The translations under genes and the position numbers were made by a program. 64,000 nt of DNA. Origin: Polyangia bacterium. GTDB lineage: Bacteria; Myxococcota_A; Polyangia; Nannocystales; Nannocystaceae. The notes beneath the pieces were generated by a model. It searched no databases and had not been told where the DNA came from. It saw nothing but the letters and a program-made list of their open reading frames with translations. The DNA is taken from NCBI GenBank assembly GCA_030430565.1, contig JAUIKS010000002.1, positions 434,001 to 498,000 of the forward strand. Reading direction: 5' to 3'. Below are positions 1 through 11,100 of this stretch, in pieces. Numbering within the stretch: the first letter of the stretch is position 1; every line of letters begins with the position of its first letter.

Positions 1-880
1 TGCGAAAGCCGAGCGGCCCGAAGAACTTCTCCATGGTCGCCTCGTCGGTGCCCTTGTCCTTGAGCTTGGACAGCGGCGTCGGCAGCGGGACGTCGTCCTT
101 GAGCGCGACCAGCTTGCGGCTGAGACGCGCCTGATCGGCCTCGTTGATCAAGTTCTCGCGCCGCTTCTTCTGCTTGATGCTCGGCGCGGCCTTGAGCACC
201 CCCTCGAGGGAGCCGTGCTCCTCGAGCAGCGCTGCGGCGGTCTTCGCCCCGATCCCCTTCACGCCGGGGATGTTGTCGGACTTGTCGCCCATCAGCGCGA
301 GCAGGTCGCCGAGCATCGGCGGCTTGACGCCGAATTTGGACTCGACCCGGGCCGAGTCGATCAGCCGGTTCTTCATCGAGTCCCACATCACGATCGGCAG
401 CCGCCCGGCCTTCTCGTCGCCAGGGTCAATGAGCTGCATCAGGTCTTTGTCGGTCGAGATGATGATGACGCGCTTGCCCTTGGCCTGTGCCTTGCGCGCG
501 TAGCTCGCGATCACGTCGTCGGCCTCGACGTCCGGGACCTCGATCCGCGGGATCCCGAGCGCCTCGGTCGCGCCGCGCACCAGCTTGAACTGCGGGACGA
601 GATCGTCGGGCGGCGGCGGCCGGTTGGCCTTGTAGTCCTTGTACATCCGGGTGCGGAAGTTCTGTCCGCCGGTGTCAAAGACCGCGAGCAGGTACTCGGG
701 CTTAAACTCCTTGCGCATGGCCTGGACCATGCGCACGAAGCCGTGAACGGCGTTGATGACCACGCCGTCCGGGGTCGTCAGGTTCGACGGGATCGCGTGG
801 AACGCCCGGTAGATAAAGTTGGAGGCGTCGATCAGGAAGATGCTCCCGGCCCCGCCCTTCGGTCGCGCGGATCTGCTCAC
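1..880 (-). CDS. polA: DNA polymerase I, N-terminal 5'-3' exonuclease part (cut by window edge)
   Basis: The first 293 residues of DNA polymerase I are present; the gene runs off the left edge. The protein begins with FLIDASNFIYRAFHAI around residue 14 and contains LAVFDTGGQNFR and the acidic cluster EADDVI, then STDKDLMQL and MGDKSDNIPGVKGIGAKTA. These are the metal-binding and helix-hairpin-helix motifs of the 5' nuclease that removes RNA primers and flaps in replication and repair. I chose the GTG at 878-880; the frame stays open a little further upstream, so an earlier start is possible. The gene lies 85 bases downstream of the AI-2E family permease on the same strand and may share its transcript. 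The polymerase domain is outside the window, so completeness cannot be judged. Confidence 0.93.
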   Translation of the reverse strand, partial: MSRSARPKGGAGSIFLIDASNFIYRAFHAIPSNLTTPDGVVINAVHGFVRMVQAMRKEFKPEYLLAVFDTGGQNFRTRMYKDYKANRPPPPDDLVPQFKLVRGATEALGIPRIEVPDVEADDVIASYARKAQAKGKRVIIISTDKDLMQLIDPGDEKAGRLPIVMWDSMKNRLIDSARVESKFGVKPPMLGDLLALMGDKSDNIPGVKGIGAKTAAALLEEHGSLEGVLKAAPSIKQKKRRENLINEADQARLSRKLVALKDDVPLPTPLSKLKDKGTDEATMEKFFGPLGFR

Positions 881-965
881 GGATCGGGTTTTACCACCGA
901 CCCGGCGAAATCGCGCGCGGCTTCTGTGCGCCGCCCAGGACGCGGCGCAGGACGCAGGGCTTCGC

Positions 966-2450
966 TCAGGGCACGTCGTCGGGCGAGGCGCCGGTGTCGG
1001 TCTCGGGCGCGCCGGAGGGCCCGTGGTCGTCGGGGTCTTCCGGGACCTCCGGGACCTCGACCAGGTCTTCAGAGCCGAGCGCAGCGGTGCGCACGCGAAG
1101 CTCACCGAGCTCGCCGCTGTCGAGCAGGCCGCTGAGCTCCCGCGGCGCGGCGACCAGCGTGCGCGACGGCCCCAGCCCGCCGTCGTGACGCAGCGCGGTG
1201 GCCCGGTTGAGCGCATACAGGTAGAGCGTCTGCACGATCGAGCCGACGGGGACGGCGAACAGCGCGCCCATCAACCCGTAGACCTGCTCCCCCGCCAGCA
1301 GCGCGAAGATCACGACGATCGGGTGCATGTTGGCGGAGTCGCCGATGATCTTCGGGTTGAGGACGTTGCCCTCGAGCAGGTGAATCCCGGTCAACCACGC
1401 GAGCACCAAGAGCGGGTTGAACAGCGAGATGCTGCCGTCGTCCGTGGAGATCAGCGCGACGAACAGGATCGGGACCGAGGAGATGATGACGCCGAAGATC
1501 GGGATCAGGCTGAAGCCGCCGGCCAACAGCCCGAGCAAGAAGCTGTACTTGATGCCCAGGATCACGAGGCCGATGTAGGTCATCACCCCGTTGATCAAGC
1601 AGATCAGCAGCTGCCCGCGGATCACCCCCGAGAGCCCGATGTCGACCTCGTGCATGATCTCCGCGAACGTCCCGCGGTAGTGCTGGGGGATCAGCGAGCG
1701 GACGAAGCGGAGGATCCGCTGCGGCTCAAACATGATGTAGGCCGCGAGCATCAGCGTGATGACGAACTTGGTCAGGAACGCGGTGACGCCGGAGACGAGC
1801 ACGCGCAGCGTCTCGTAGATCATCCCGCCGTACTCGTCGCCCTTGCTCGTGACGTAGTGGCTCAGGCTATCCGCGAGCCCCTCGTCGCCGGCCGTGGGGG
1901 TCTGCGACTCGACGACCCAGTGCCCCGCGCCGACCTCCTGGATGTGCAGCGTGGCGCCCTCTAGATCGACGAGCATGGAGCCGTCGGTCTGCGGGGTCAC
2001 CATCAGCTGGGAGCTGCGCGCGGCGCTGCCCGCGTCGACGACCGCGACCTCCACGCCCTCCTGCTCGAGCCCGCCGAACGAGGTCTCGAGCCACTCGGTC
2101 GCCCACGGCAGGACGCTGTCGTCGACATACTGGAGGATCTGCGGCAGGGCGTCGCGCAGGAGCATGAAGTCCTTCACGAGCTTGGGCAGGAACACGACGA
2201 TGAAGGCCGCGACGACCCCCAGCAGGACCAGGTAGAGCAGGATCACCGCCCACACCCGGCCGACGCGGGGCGCCATTCGGTCGATGATCGGGTTGAGCAC
2301 GTAGGCGAGCGCGAACGCGAAGACGAAGGGCGTCGCTATCTCGCGGAACAGCACCACCACGAACACGAGGAACGCGATGAAGCCCCACAGCCGCCCGACG
2401 CGGAACGCGGTGCCGAACAAGCTCTGACGCGTCGCCGGGTCACTACTCAT
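966..2450 (-). CDS. AI-2E family transporter (PerM/YdiK-type membrane permease)
   Basis: A 494-residue polytopic inner-membrane protein. The N-terminus has two hydrophobic segments (FIAFLVFVVVLF and the ALAYVLNPIIDRMAPR region). A long soluble loop of roughly residues 95-215 follows, then a C-terminal block of membrane helices containing the family signature region around GLLAGGFSLIPIFGVIISS and PKIIGD. The C-terminal tail is acidic and probably cytoplasmic. Members of this family have been linked to autoinducer-2 or other small-molecule export and to Na+/H+ antiport, so the substrate cannot be named. The loop is longer than in typical 350-residue members. It lies 74 bases downstream of the lapB-like gene on the same strand. 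A second, shorter paralogue is at 24147-25295. Confidence 0.85.
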   Translation of the reverse strand: MSSDPATRQSLFGTAFRVGRLWGFIAFLVFVVVLFREIATPFVFAFALAYVLNPIIDRMAPRVGRVWAVILLYLVLLGVVAAFIVVFLPKLVKDFMLLRDALPQILQYVDDSVLPWATEWLETSFGGLEQEGVEVAVVDAGSAARSSQLMVTPQTDGSMLVDLEGATLHIQEVGAGHWVVESQTPTAGDEGLADSLSHYVTSKGDEYGGMIYETLRVLVSGVTAFLTKFVITLMLAAYIMFEPQRILRFVRSLIPQHYRGTFAEIMHEVDIGLSGVIRGQLLICLINGVMTYIGLVILGIKYSFLLGLLAGGFSLIPIFGVIISSVPILFVALISTDDGSISLFNPLLVLAWLTGIHLLEGNVLNPKIIGDSANMHPIVVIFALLAGEQVYGLMGALFAVPVGSIVQTLYLYALNRATALRHDGGLGPSRTLVAAPRELSGLLDSGELGELRVRTAALGSEDLVEVPEVPEDPDDHGPSGAPETDTGASPDDVP

Positions 2451-2524
2451 CGCTGGCTGGCCTCCGCAGGGATGAACTCGCGCTCGCTTCGACCGCCGCC
2501 GGGAGCGAGAGATCGCGCGGCGGA

Positions 2525-3676
2525 TCAGTCACCGCGGCGACTCGTGGCGAGCAGCGCACCAAGGGTAACAGCAGTGTCCCACGCCCCGCAGGCGACGCAG
2601 CGGAAGCGAAACCGCGACATCTCGCTGGCGCACTGCCGACAGACCGTCGCCGGCACCGGGACGGCCTTCATCGCGGCCTCGCGCGCGAGATCACGCTGGC
2701 CACGCCCGAGGCGCAGCCGGACCAGGGCGAGCACGGCGAAGGCCGAGCGGTCGCTGACGCGATCGAGCGCGCCGGCGGCCTGCTCCGGGTGCTTGCGGGC
2801 CACGCAGTCGGCGAGCGCGACGATCAGCCCCGGGTCGTGCACCGTCCGCAGGCTCGCCAGCATTCGCTCGAGCAGATCTTCCTGCGCGCCCACGCTCGTC
2901 GCCCAGCCCCACGCGTCCGGCACGATCGCGTGGGCGCCCCCCGGCGCGAGCTCCCACGCGCGCTGCCACGCCTCGCAGGCCGCCGCGGTCGAGCCGGCCG
3001 AGGCGTCGACCCGCGCCCTCGCGGTCCACACATGACCTGAATCTGGGGCCAGGTTAATCGCGCGCTCGATCTGCTTTCGCGCCTTGCGCTCGTCGCCGTC
3101 CTCGAGCGCCGCCAACGCGAGGCAGGCGACCGCGTGCCCGCGCCCGACCCGGCTCTCGCGACGGCGTCGCCCCTCGACCAGCTTCTCGTGTCGCTCCCAC
3201 GCCGCGGCCGCGCGCTCCCACGCGCCCGCCTGCTCGAGCGCCTTCGCCAGCGTCTCGAGCGTAGCGACCGAGCGCGGCGCCAGGCTGATCGCCCGCGCGA
3301 GCGCGCCGACGGCCGCCTCCTCGTTGCCCTGCGCCAGCAGATCGCGACCGAGGCCGACCAGCGCCGAGACGCGCTGCTCGGCGGGCAGCTCGGCGGAGGC
3401 CAACACCGTGCGGTGGATCGCCTTCGCTCGCTCGATGCGCCCACGTCGACGGTCGAGCGCGGCGAGCGCGAGGAACACGGTCGCGTCTGAGGGCTCGGCC
3501 TCGGCGATCTGCTCGAGGTCCCGCGCCACGTTCTCGAGATCCCCCTCGGCCAGCTCGTAGAGCACGTGGCTGCGGCGCCCCACCCCCTCGAGCAGCTGTT
3601 TTCGCGGCGCGAGCACCCACCACGCGCCGGCGAAGCCGAGCCCGAGGCAGATGACGGCCAGGACGAGATAGGTCAC
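2525..3676 (-). CDS. lapB: LapB (YciM)-like membrane-anchored TPR protein with rubredoxin-like C-terminus
   Basis: A 383-residue protein with one N-terminal membrane segment (LVLAVICLGLGFAGAWWVL). Several TPR-type helical pairs follow over roughly residues 35-330. The C-terminus carries two CxxC pairs (CRQC and CVACGAWDT). This order of anchor, TPR array and small rubredoxin-like zinc/iron knuckle is the LapB/YciM architecture. In gammaproteobacteria LapB works with FtsH to control LpxC turnover and so lipopolysaccharide amount. The preceding gene (3673-4176) looks like LapA and overlaps it by 4 bases, which fits the usual lapA-lapB pair. The function in this organism is inferred from architecture and context, not shown. 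Confidence 0.72.
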   Translation of the reverse strand: MTYLVLAVICLGLGFAGAWWVLAPRKQLLEGVGRRSHVLYELAEGDLENVARDLEQIAEAEPSDATVFLALAALDRRRGRIERAKAIHRTVLASAELPAEQRVSALVGLGRDLLAQGNEEAAVGALARAISLAPRSVATLETLAKALEQAGAWERAAAAWERHEKLVEGRRRRESRVGRGHAVACLALAALEDGDERKARKQIERAINLAPDSGHVWTARARVDASAGSTAAACEAWQRAWELAPGGAHAIVPDAWGWATSVGAQEDLLERMLASLRTVHDPGLIVALADCVARKHPEQAAGALDRVSDRSAFAVLALVRLRLGRGQRDLAREAAMKAVPVPATVCRQCASEMSRFRFRCVACGAWDTAVTLGALLATSRRGD

Positions 3677-4176
3677 GAGCCGTCGCCCCCGCGGACCGGA
3701 GCGCGCGCGCGCGGCAGCGCGCTCCGCCTATCCCGCTCATTCTCGAGCTGGAGCTTCTCGGTCATGACTTTCTTCGACCCCGCCTCGATGTGCGCCTCCG
3801 CGGCCAGGATCTCGTCTTCCTCCTGCTGCCGGAGCGGGAGCGTACGCAGCTCCAGGACCTCACGCTCCAGCTCCCGCATACGCCGCTGAGCGATCGCCGC
3901 GCTGCGGATCCGAAACGGCGCGCGGATCGCATACAGCGCCGTCAAGCACAGCGCGACGACCCAGCCCGCGAGTAATCCCGCGACGTTAGCCTCGTAGCGC
4001 CGACGGATGAAGGGAGCGTCCACGTCGAGCGTTGGCGCCCAAAAAAACACCTCGACCCAGACCGCGTTCTCTTTGAGCGTCAACGTCGCCCACAGAAGCG
4101 CGATGACAAAGAGGGTCAGGCTCACGTACAGGTACGCTTTACCCAGTACGGACACGAGGTTCGCGGAATATAGCAA
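3673..4176 (-). CDS. LapA-like small membrane protein (two helices plus coiled coil)
   Basis: A 167-residue protein with two hydrophobic helices (about residues 12-30 and 66-86). A charged region rich in Glu, Arg and Leu follows and probably forms a coiled coil in the cytoplasm. The layout matches LapA/DUF1049 proteins, although it is longer than E. coli LapA, with a larger loop between the helices. The start is a TTG at 4174-4176, chosen because a strong Shine-Dalgarno (GGAGGA on the minus strand) sits 8 bases upstream. It overlaps the lapB-like gene by 4 bases, so the two are almost certainly cotranscribed. The ribosome binding site lies only about 20 bases from the divergent lipoprotein start, leaving almost no room for ordinary promoters between them. 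Confidence 0.6.
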   Translation of the reverse strand: MLYSANLVSVLGKAYLYVSLTLFVIALLWATLTLKENAVWVEVFFWAPTLDVDAPFIRRRYEANVAGLLAGWVVALCLTALYAIRAPFRIRSAAIAQRRMRELEREVLELRTLPLRQQEEDEILAAEAHIEAGSKKVMTEKLQLENERDRRSALPRARAPVRGGDGS

Positions 4177-4209
4177 GCGGTGTATCCTCCAGTCATGGGA
4201 AATCCAGCG

Positions 4210-4968
4210 ATGACCGCTCGACCCCGCTCCTCACTCACGCGCTCGTTCTTCGGGACGGCGGCGGCGCTCTCCTTCACGTTCCTCGCCGGCGGAATCCTCG
4301 GCGCGTGTGCGGGTACCGACGCCAACCGTCAGAAGGAAGAACTCCTCGCCGAGCTCGAGGCCGCCGGCGGAGGTCCCGAGGCGCAGTGCAAGCCCGACGC
4401 GGTCGAGGACTGCTACTCCGGCCCCGACGGCACGGCCAACCGCGGCGAGTGCAAGGCGGGCGAGCACCGCTGCAAAGAGAACGCGCGCTGGGGCGAGTGC
4501 AAGGGCGAGGTGACCCCCATCACCGAGCTGTGCAACCGCAAGGACGACGACTGCGACGGCATCGTCGACAACGACTTTGAGCGCGACGGGGCCATCTGCT
4601 TCATCGGCAAGGGCGCGTGCAAGACCCAGGGAGTCTGGCACTGCGCCGCGGACGGCAAGACCGCGCAGTGCGACGCCCCGCCCCCGCCCCGCTCCGCCGA
4701 GGTCTGCAACGGCCGCGACGACGACTGCGACGGCGAGATCGACAACGGCAACCTCGCCGGCACGGGCACCGCCTGCGACACCAAGAAGCCCGGCGTCTGC
4801 GGCCAGGGCACCACGCAGTGCGCCGGCGGCCAGATCCAGTGCATCCAGTCCCGCCAGGCCGACATCGAGGTCTGCAACAACCTGGATGATGACTGCGACG
4901 GCACCGTCGACAACAACTGCCTCTCGGCCGAGGAGGCCGCCAAGCTGCGAGCGCAGCGCGGACACTAG
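4210..4968 (+). CDS. Lipoprotein with MopE-like Cys/Asp metal-binding repeats
   Basis: A 252-residue exported lipoprotein. The N-terminus has basic residues, a hydrophobic core and the lipobox LGAC. The mature part carries three copies of a CN-x2-DDDCDG-x2-DN motif (around LCNRKDDDCDG, VCNGRDDDCDG and VCNNLDDDCDG), the putative metal-binding motif of MopE-type proteins common on myxobacterial surfaces. I chose the ATG at 4210 because GGGA lies about 9 bases upstream. ATG 4195 and GTG 4180 are in-frame alternatives without a visible ribosome binding site. It is divergent from the lapA-like gene and ends before a strong terminator. It may bind calcium or another metal at the cell surface; no enzymatic domain is visible. 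Confidence 0.8.
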   Translation: MTARPRSSLTRSFFGTAAALSFTFLAGGILGACAGTDANRQKEELLAELEAAGGGPEAQCKPDAVEDCYSGPDGTANRGECKAGEHRCKENARWGECKGEVTPITELCNRKDDDCDGIVDNDFERDGAICFIGKGACKTQGVWHCAADGKTAQCDAPPPPRSAEVCNGRDDDCDGEIDNGNLAGTGTACDTKKPGVCGQGTTQCAGGQIQCIQSRQADIEVCNNLDDDCDGTVDNNCLSAEEAAKLRAQRGH

Positions 4969-4992
4969 AACCCGTCGCGCCACGAGCGCGAG

Positions 4993-5024
4993 ACGGACGT
5001 CGCCGCCGGCGACGTCCGTTTTTT
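4993..5024 (+). terminator. Rho-independent terminator after the MopE-like lipoprotein gene
   Basis: A perfect 12-base-pair stem (ACGGACGTCGCC at 4993-5004 pairing with 5008-5019) closes a 3-base loop, and the right arm runs into six T residues (5019-5024). It lies 24 bases after the stop codon of the upstream gene, in the right orientation. Confidence 0.9.
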
Positions 5025-5065
5025 CGTGCCACGCGTCGCGCGACGTGAGCACGACGTGACCACAA

Positions 5066-5124
5066 CATGACCAAAAGGTCATGATTTAAGAGACGAACGC
5101 CCGACCGCGCGAGCGGCCGGGCGT
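5066..5124 (-). terminator. Two hairpins downstream of the giant TPR gene
   Basis: Reading the minus strand after the stop codon at 5155, there is first a 12-base-pair stem with one mismatch (5097-5108 with 5113-5124, loop GCGA). A 7-base-pair CATGACC/GGTCATG hairpin with an AAAA loop on the plus strand follows (5066-5083). The T tract is weak, so termination is plausible but not certain. Confidence 0.45.
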
Positions 5125-5154
5125 CCCCTCAAGGGCGGGCTCGCGCCGGCGAGC

Positions 5155-8100
5155 TCAGCTCTTGAGCTGCTCGAGCAGCGGGCCCAGCTCGGGGTGGTCC
5201 GGGTCCTCCTGCTTGCCGCGCCGGAGCATCGAGATCGCCTTCGGGGTCTCGTCGAGCTCGATGTGCGCGTTGGCGAGGCGCATGTAGATGTCGCCGCGGC
5301 GGATGATCCCCGAGCGGTCGACGTTCTGCAGGAGCATCGTCCGCGCGAGCTTGAGCGACTCCTTCCACTCCCCCTGGGCGGCGTACAGATCCGCCAGGGT
5401 CACGAGCGTCTCGGCGTTGGTCGTGTCGATCCGGTACGCGTCCTTGAGCCGCTGCAGCGGATCGGCGCCCTCGGTCTGCAGGTGCAGCTCGATACGCGCG
5501 AGCCGGGTCAGGTACTGCCCCTGCCGCTTGTCGCGGCGACCCGTGTTGGCGCCGCCGACCTCGACGAGCCAGTTGTACATCCCCATGGCCTCTTCGAATC
5601 GCTCCGACTCGAACAGCGCGTCGGCGATCCGGCGGTTGATCTCCGGATCGTCCTGGACCTCCTGATAGATCGGCGCGAGCGCCTGCAGGGCGTCCTCGAG
5701 CTGCCCGAGCTTCTCGATCAAGATGTCCGCGCGCTCGAGGTCCAGCTTGCGCTTGAGCGTCGCGTCGCGCTCGAACGAGGAGACCAGCGCGAGCAGGTAC
5801 GCGACCTGCTCCCAGTAACCCTCCTCGCGGCTGAGCTCGAGCAGCTGCTCGGCCGCGACGAGGTTCTGCGGATCCATGTGCAGCGCGGCCTCGAGATGCT
5901 CGCGGCGCGCCTCCGGGGTCTCGGCCAGCTTGGCCATCCGCACGCGCAGCTCGGCGCCCACGGGGCCGGTCGGCTCCATCGCCATCGCGCGGTTGAGCGT
6001 CTCGACCATCACGTCCTCCTCGCCCGTGACCTCCTGGACGCGGGCCAGGCACAGCAGCGCGGCGACGTTGTTGGGGTCGGCCTCGAGGACCTCATCGAGC
6101 AGCCCGCGCGCGCGCACCTCCTCAGACATGCGGTCGGCGAGCAGCAGCGCGAGCGCCAGCGTCGTGTCGAGCAGCTCCTTCGCGGCGGCCTCGGAAGAAC
6201 CTGCCTGTTCGCGCAGCTGCGCGATCCGGCTCTCCTTGACCTCGGCCAGCTCGGACCAGCGCTCGGCGTCGGTGAGCAGGCGCTCGAGCGCCTCCAGGGC
6301 GCCCGCGTGGCCGGGGCGCTCGCCGAGGACGCGGTGGTAGATGCCGATCGCGTCCGAGGGCTCCTCGAGCTGCACCGCGACGATCCGCGCCAGCTCCTCG
6401 AGCGTCCCGATCCGGTCCTCGCCCTCGACGTGCTCGGCCTTGCGCTCGAGGACCTCGCGGACCTCATCCCAGCGCTCGTGCCGGCGCAGCAGCACCTCGA
6501 GCTCGGCCATGACCTCGAGGTTGTCGGGTCGCGCCGCGAGCATGTCGTTGTAGGTGTTGACCGCCTCGTCGACCTTGCTGAGGCGGTCGATGAGGATCCG
6601 CGCGAGGTGGTGGCGGAGGATGTGCCGCTCGTCCTCGTTCGTCGTGATCATCGCGCGCCGCTCGAGGCCCTCGGCGAGGTCCTCCCAGGCCTCGCACTGG
6701 GCGAGCACCTCGAGCCACTTGTGCCACGCGGCCTCGTTGGACTCGTCCAGCTCGATGAGCTGCTCGAGGTCCTTGCGCATGCGCTCGTACTGTCCCTGGC
6801 GACCGGCGACGTCGGCCGCCTCCTGCCAGAACTTCACCGCCTTCTCCGGCTCGTCGAGCAGGCCGGCGTAGTGGGTCAGCGCGGCGTGCAGGACCTCGAG
6901 ATCGCCGCAGGCGCGCGCCGAGATGATCTGCAGCTCGAGCGCCTCCAAGCTGTCGGGGTTCTCGGCGAGCGCAGGCCGGAGGGCGCGCAGCGCCGTCGTC
7001 GGGTCACCGATCTGCTGGAGCAGGATCCGCGTCGTGGCGATGCACAGCGCGAAGCACGGCCGCTTCTGTCCCTGGGCCGCGTCGATCGCCGCCGCCATAA
7101 AGTGGATCGCGTCCGACAGCAGGCTGCGCTCGGCCGCGAGCTCGACGACGCGTCGCAGCGCCGACTCGTTCTCGGCGTCGCGCATCATCAGGTTGCCCCA
7201 GACCTCGAGGGACTCCCGCGGCTTGCCGCCGCCCTCGTCGATCAGGTGACCGAGCTGCTCGAGCAACCGAAGCAGCTCGGCGCCCTCGGCCGTCTCGAGG
7301 CGCGTGCGCGTGAGCCTGGCGAGGCCCGGCTTGTTGCCCGCGTCCTGGTACGCGCGCTCGAGCGCGTCGAGCACCTCCGGCGTCGCGCCCTCGCTGCCGC
7401 CGAGGTTGAGGATCCGCTCGAGGCCCGCGACCGCGCCGGCGAAGCCGGGGATCACGTCGAGCGCGTCGCGGTAGGCCTCCATGGCCGCCTGCGTGTTGTC
7501 CGAGCCGAGCTCCGCGTCGCCGAGGCGGACGAGGATCTCAGCCTGCTCCTGCCCGCCCTCGGCGAGGCGGGAGAGCTGCCGCAGCGAGACCGCCATCAGC
7601 GGCTTATTGCCGAGGCTCCGCGCGAGCCGCTCGACCGACTTACACAGCTCGCCGTCGGCGAGCCCGCCCTCGACCAGCGGCGCCAGCAGGGCCAGCGCGC
7701 GGGTCTTGTCGCCCATGATCTCCTCGGCGATATCCGCCGCCGACATCGCGATCAGCACGCGGGCCTGCGGATCGAGCTCCTCGTTGGCCGCCCGGGTCGC
7801 GAGCGCGTCGACGTGCGCGTCGGCGCGGCCGAGGTGCACCGAGAGGCGCGCCGCCTGCGACAGCACCGGCGCGAGCTCCTCGATGTTGATCCGATCCATC
7901 AGCAGGTTGTAGGCCTCGAGGCTGCCCTCTGGGTCATGTAGGCGCTCCCACCGGACCCGCGCCAGCCGCTGCAGCGCCTCGGTCGCCTCGATCGCGTCCT
8001 CCGCGAGCCGCGAGCGCGCCTCGAGCACCAACGCCAGCTCCTTGTAGCGCCCGCGCTGATCGAGATGCGGCAGCACGAGCGCCGCGACCGACTCGTGGTC

Positions 8101-11100
8101 CTCGGGCTTGTTGGCCATCTCCACGAGGTCTTGGAGCGCGCCGACTTGATCGCTGTCCGCGATCAGCACGCCCTCGTAGTGACCCAGCGCCGTCATCGTG
8201 TCGCCGAGCGGTCCGGCGTAGACCCGCGCCACCTCCAGCAGGAGCTCCGCGCGTCGCCCGTCCGCCTCGGCCGCGTTGGCGCGGTCCAGCATGACCTCGG
8301 CCGCGTCGCCGAAGCGCTCCTCCTCGCGCAGCGCCGTGGCGAGCGCCTCCATCGCGGCGTCGTCAGTGGGCTCCTCGAGCAGGAGCTCGCGCAGCGCCTC
8401 GATCTCCGCAGAGCGGTTGCCGGCGTTGCGGTGGATGTCCGCGAGGTCACGTCGCAACCCGCGGCGCACGTCGGGGTCCAGCGAGCCCTCGATCTGCCGC
8501 TCGAGGATCTCGATCAGCTCGTGGGTCGAGCTGTTGGTCTCGTAGGCCAGGCGCAGCCGCTGCAGCGCCTCGGCGTCCTGCGGCTCCAGCTCCAGCAGCT
8601 GTCGCCACGCCGCGATCGACTGGTTGTCGTTGGCGAGCGTGTCCTCGTGCAGCCGGGCGAGCCGGCGCGTGAGATCGAGGCGGTCGCCGTCCGACTCCGC
8701 GATGCGGATCCGCTGCTCGATCACGCCGACCAGCTCCTCGTAGCGCAGCGTCTTGATCAACGCGTCGTCGAGCAGCCGCAGCGCCTCGAGGTTGTCGTCG
8801 ATCACGCCCAGCGCGCTGCGCAGGATCTCGACCGCCGACTCGTTCTCGCCGGCCTGCAGCTGGAAGGTCGCCGCCTTGACGAGCAGGTTCACGCGGCGCT
8901 CTCGCTCCTCCTCGAGCGACTGCGACTCGGCCGCGTCGATCATCGCCCGCGACAGCGACTCGAGCGCGCCGAGCTGCCGCGCGAGGCGAACCGCCTCCTC
9001 GTCGAGGCTCGTGGTCGCGTCGTGCGGCCCTGGCTCAGACAGCGCGCGCACGAGCACGCGGAAGGCGTGGGCCGCCCCGTCGGGCTCCGCCTCGAGCAGC
9101 GCCGCCATCTCGCGGTAGATCTCGTGGCGCGACTCGGGCTCCACGGTGACCGTCAGCTTCCACTCGTCGATGCCGACGAGCCGCGCGACGTTGCGCTGCT
9201 CCTCGTATATCGGGCGCAGCAGGCCGAACACGCGCTCGCGCTGGTCCTCGCGCGTCGCCGCGATCGTCTCGAGCATCTCGACGACGCGGGCGCCGCCCTC
9301 GGTCTCCATGAGCGCCGTCTCGAGGGTGTCGATCGCGTCGCTCGGCTGCTCGAGGCGCTCATCCTGCAGGCTGGCGACGCGCAGCATCACCTCGGCCCGC
9401 TGGTCGAGATCCTCGGTTCGGTTCTGGCGCTCGCGCAGCGCTTCCACCAAGGGCTCCCACTGCTCGGTGCGCTCCAAGAGTCCCTCGAGCTGCGCGCGCG
9501 CGTCGGCGTTCTCGGGCTGAACCTCGAGCACGCGCCGGAACGCCTTCACGGCCATCTCGTCGTCGACGATGACGTTCAGCGCCAGCTGGGAGAGGCGCAG
9601 CAGGACCTCGACCTGATGCGTCTCGTCGAGGCTGCTGTCGGCCTCCTGCCAGTAGGCGTCCGCCAGCTCAGGCCACATCTCGGCGGACCGCAGCGCCGCC
9701 TCGAGCCGCGGGAAGACCTCCGGATCATCGGGGCGCGCGGCGAGCAAGCGCTCGAACAGCGGGACCGCAGCGCGGTGCTGCTCGAGCTGCACCCAGAGCT
9801 GGGCGGCCTCGCTCACCACCTCGAGGATCTCCTCGCTGTCGTCCCCCGGGACCTCTTCCTCGAGGTACTCGGTCAGCAGCTTCGCGTACTCTGGGACCTT
9901 GGCGAGCGCGCCGGCCAGGCGATCGAGCTGCCCGCGACAGGCGCTGTCGGCCGGCTGCAGCCGAAACACGCGCCCGTAGGTCGCGAAGGCTTTCTCGGCG
10001 TCGCCGAGCGAGGTCTCCTCGATCTCGGCGACGCGCGAGAGGATCGCGGCCTGCTCCTCCGGCGAGTCCGCGTCCTCGAGGCGCAGGTTCTGGACCTCGA
10101 TCACGCGGCCCCAGTCGCCGATGTCGATGAACACCGGCTCGAGGGTCTCGATCACCTGGGCCCTGATCTCGGGGTTCTCGAGGTAGCGCGCGAGCTCGCC
10201 GGTGCCGAGCGCCGCCGCCGGATCGAGGCGCAGCGCCTCGGCGAAGTGCCGCAGGCCCTCCTCCGGGTTCGCCAGCTCGCCCGCGTGCAGCCGCGCGAGC
10301 CGGATCCGCACCGCGACGAGATCAGCCTCCTCGAGGCTCTCGACCCGGCGCTCGAGGAAGCGCGCGAGGTCGTGATGACGCGAGGTCTGCTCGTAGAGCG
10401 CCTCGAGGTTCTGCTGGACCCGCGGGTGCACCTGGCTCTCGGGGCTCAAGCGCTCGTAGAGGTCGATCGCGTCCTCCGGGCGCTCGAGCTGGCCCGCCAA
10501 AATCTCGGCGGCGCGCACCCACAGCTCCTCGCGTCGGCCCTCGTCGTCGGTCTGCTCCGCGCGCCGCACGAGCAGCTCGGAGAGCGCCTCTTGATCGTCC
10601 TCGCTGACGTAGATCAGCTCGAGCGCGTCCATGGCTCGCCCGTCGCCGGGCTCGAGCTCGAGCACGCGCTCGTAGGCGCCGCGCGCCTCTTGCAGGTTGT
10701 TGAGGCGATTGAGCGCGACGCCGCCGATGTTGCGGAGCACCAGCAGCATCACGTCGGCGTCGAGCACGTTGTCGACGGTCTCCTGGTACGCGGCGAGCAG
10801 CGCCTCGGCGCGCTCCGGCGCCGCGCCCAGCCGCTCGACCCGCGCGATGATCTCTGGGAGCTGCGGCATCTCGCCCGCGTCCATCATCAGGCCGCAGAGG
10901 ATGTTGAAGGCGCGCTCCGAGTTCTCGAGCCGGACCTCGTAGGTCTCGGCGATCCCGATCAGCGCGTCGACTCGCTCGGGCCGCGACAGCGTCCGAGCTT
11001 GGCGCTCCTCGAGATCGACGAGCGCGGTCCAGTCCTGCTCGGCCTCGTACAGCGGCTTGAGGATGTCGACGATCCGGTGACGCACGCTCTCGTGCTCAAA

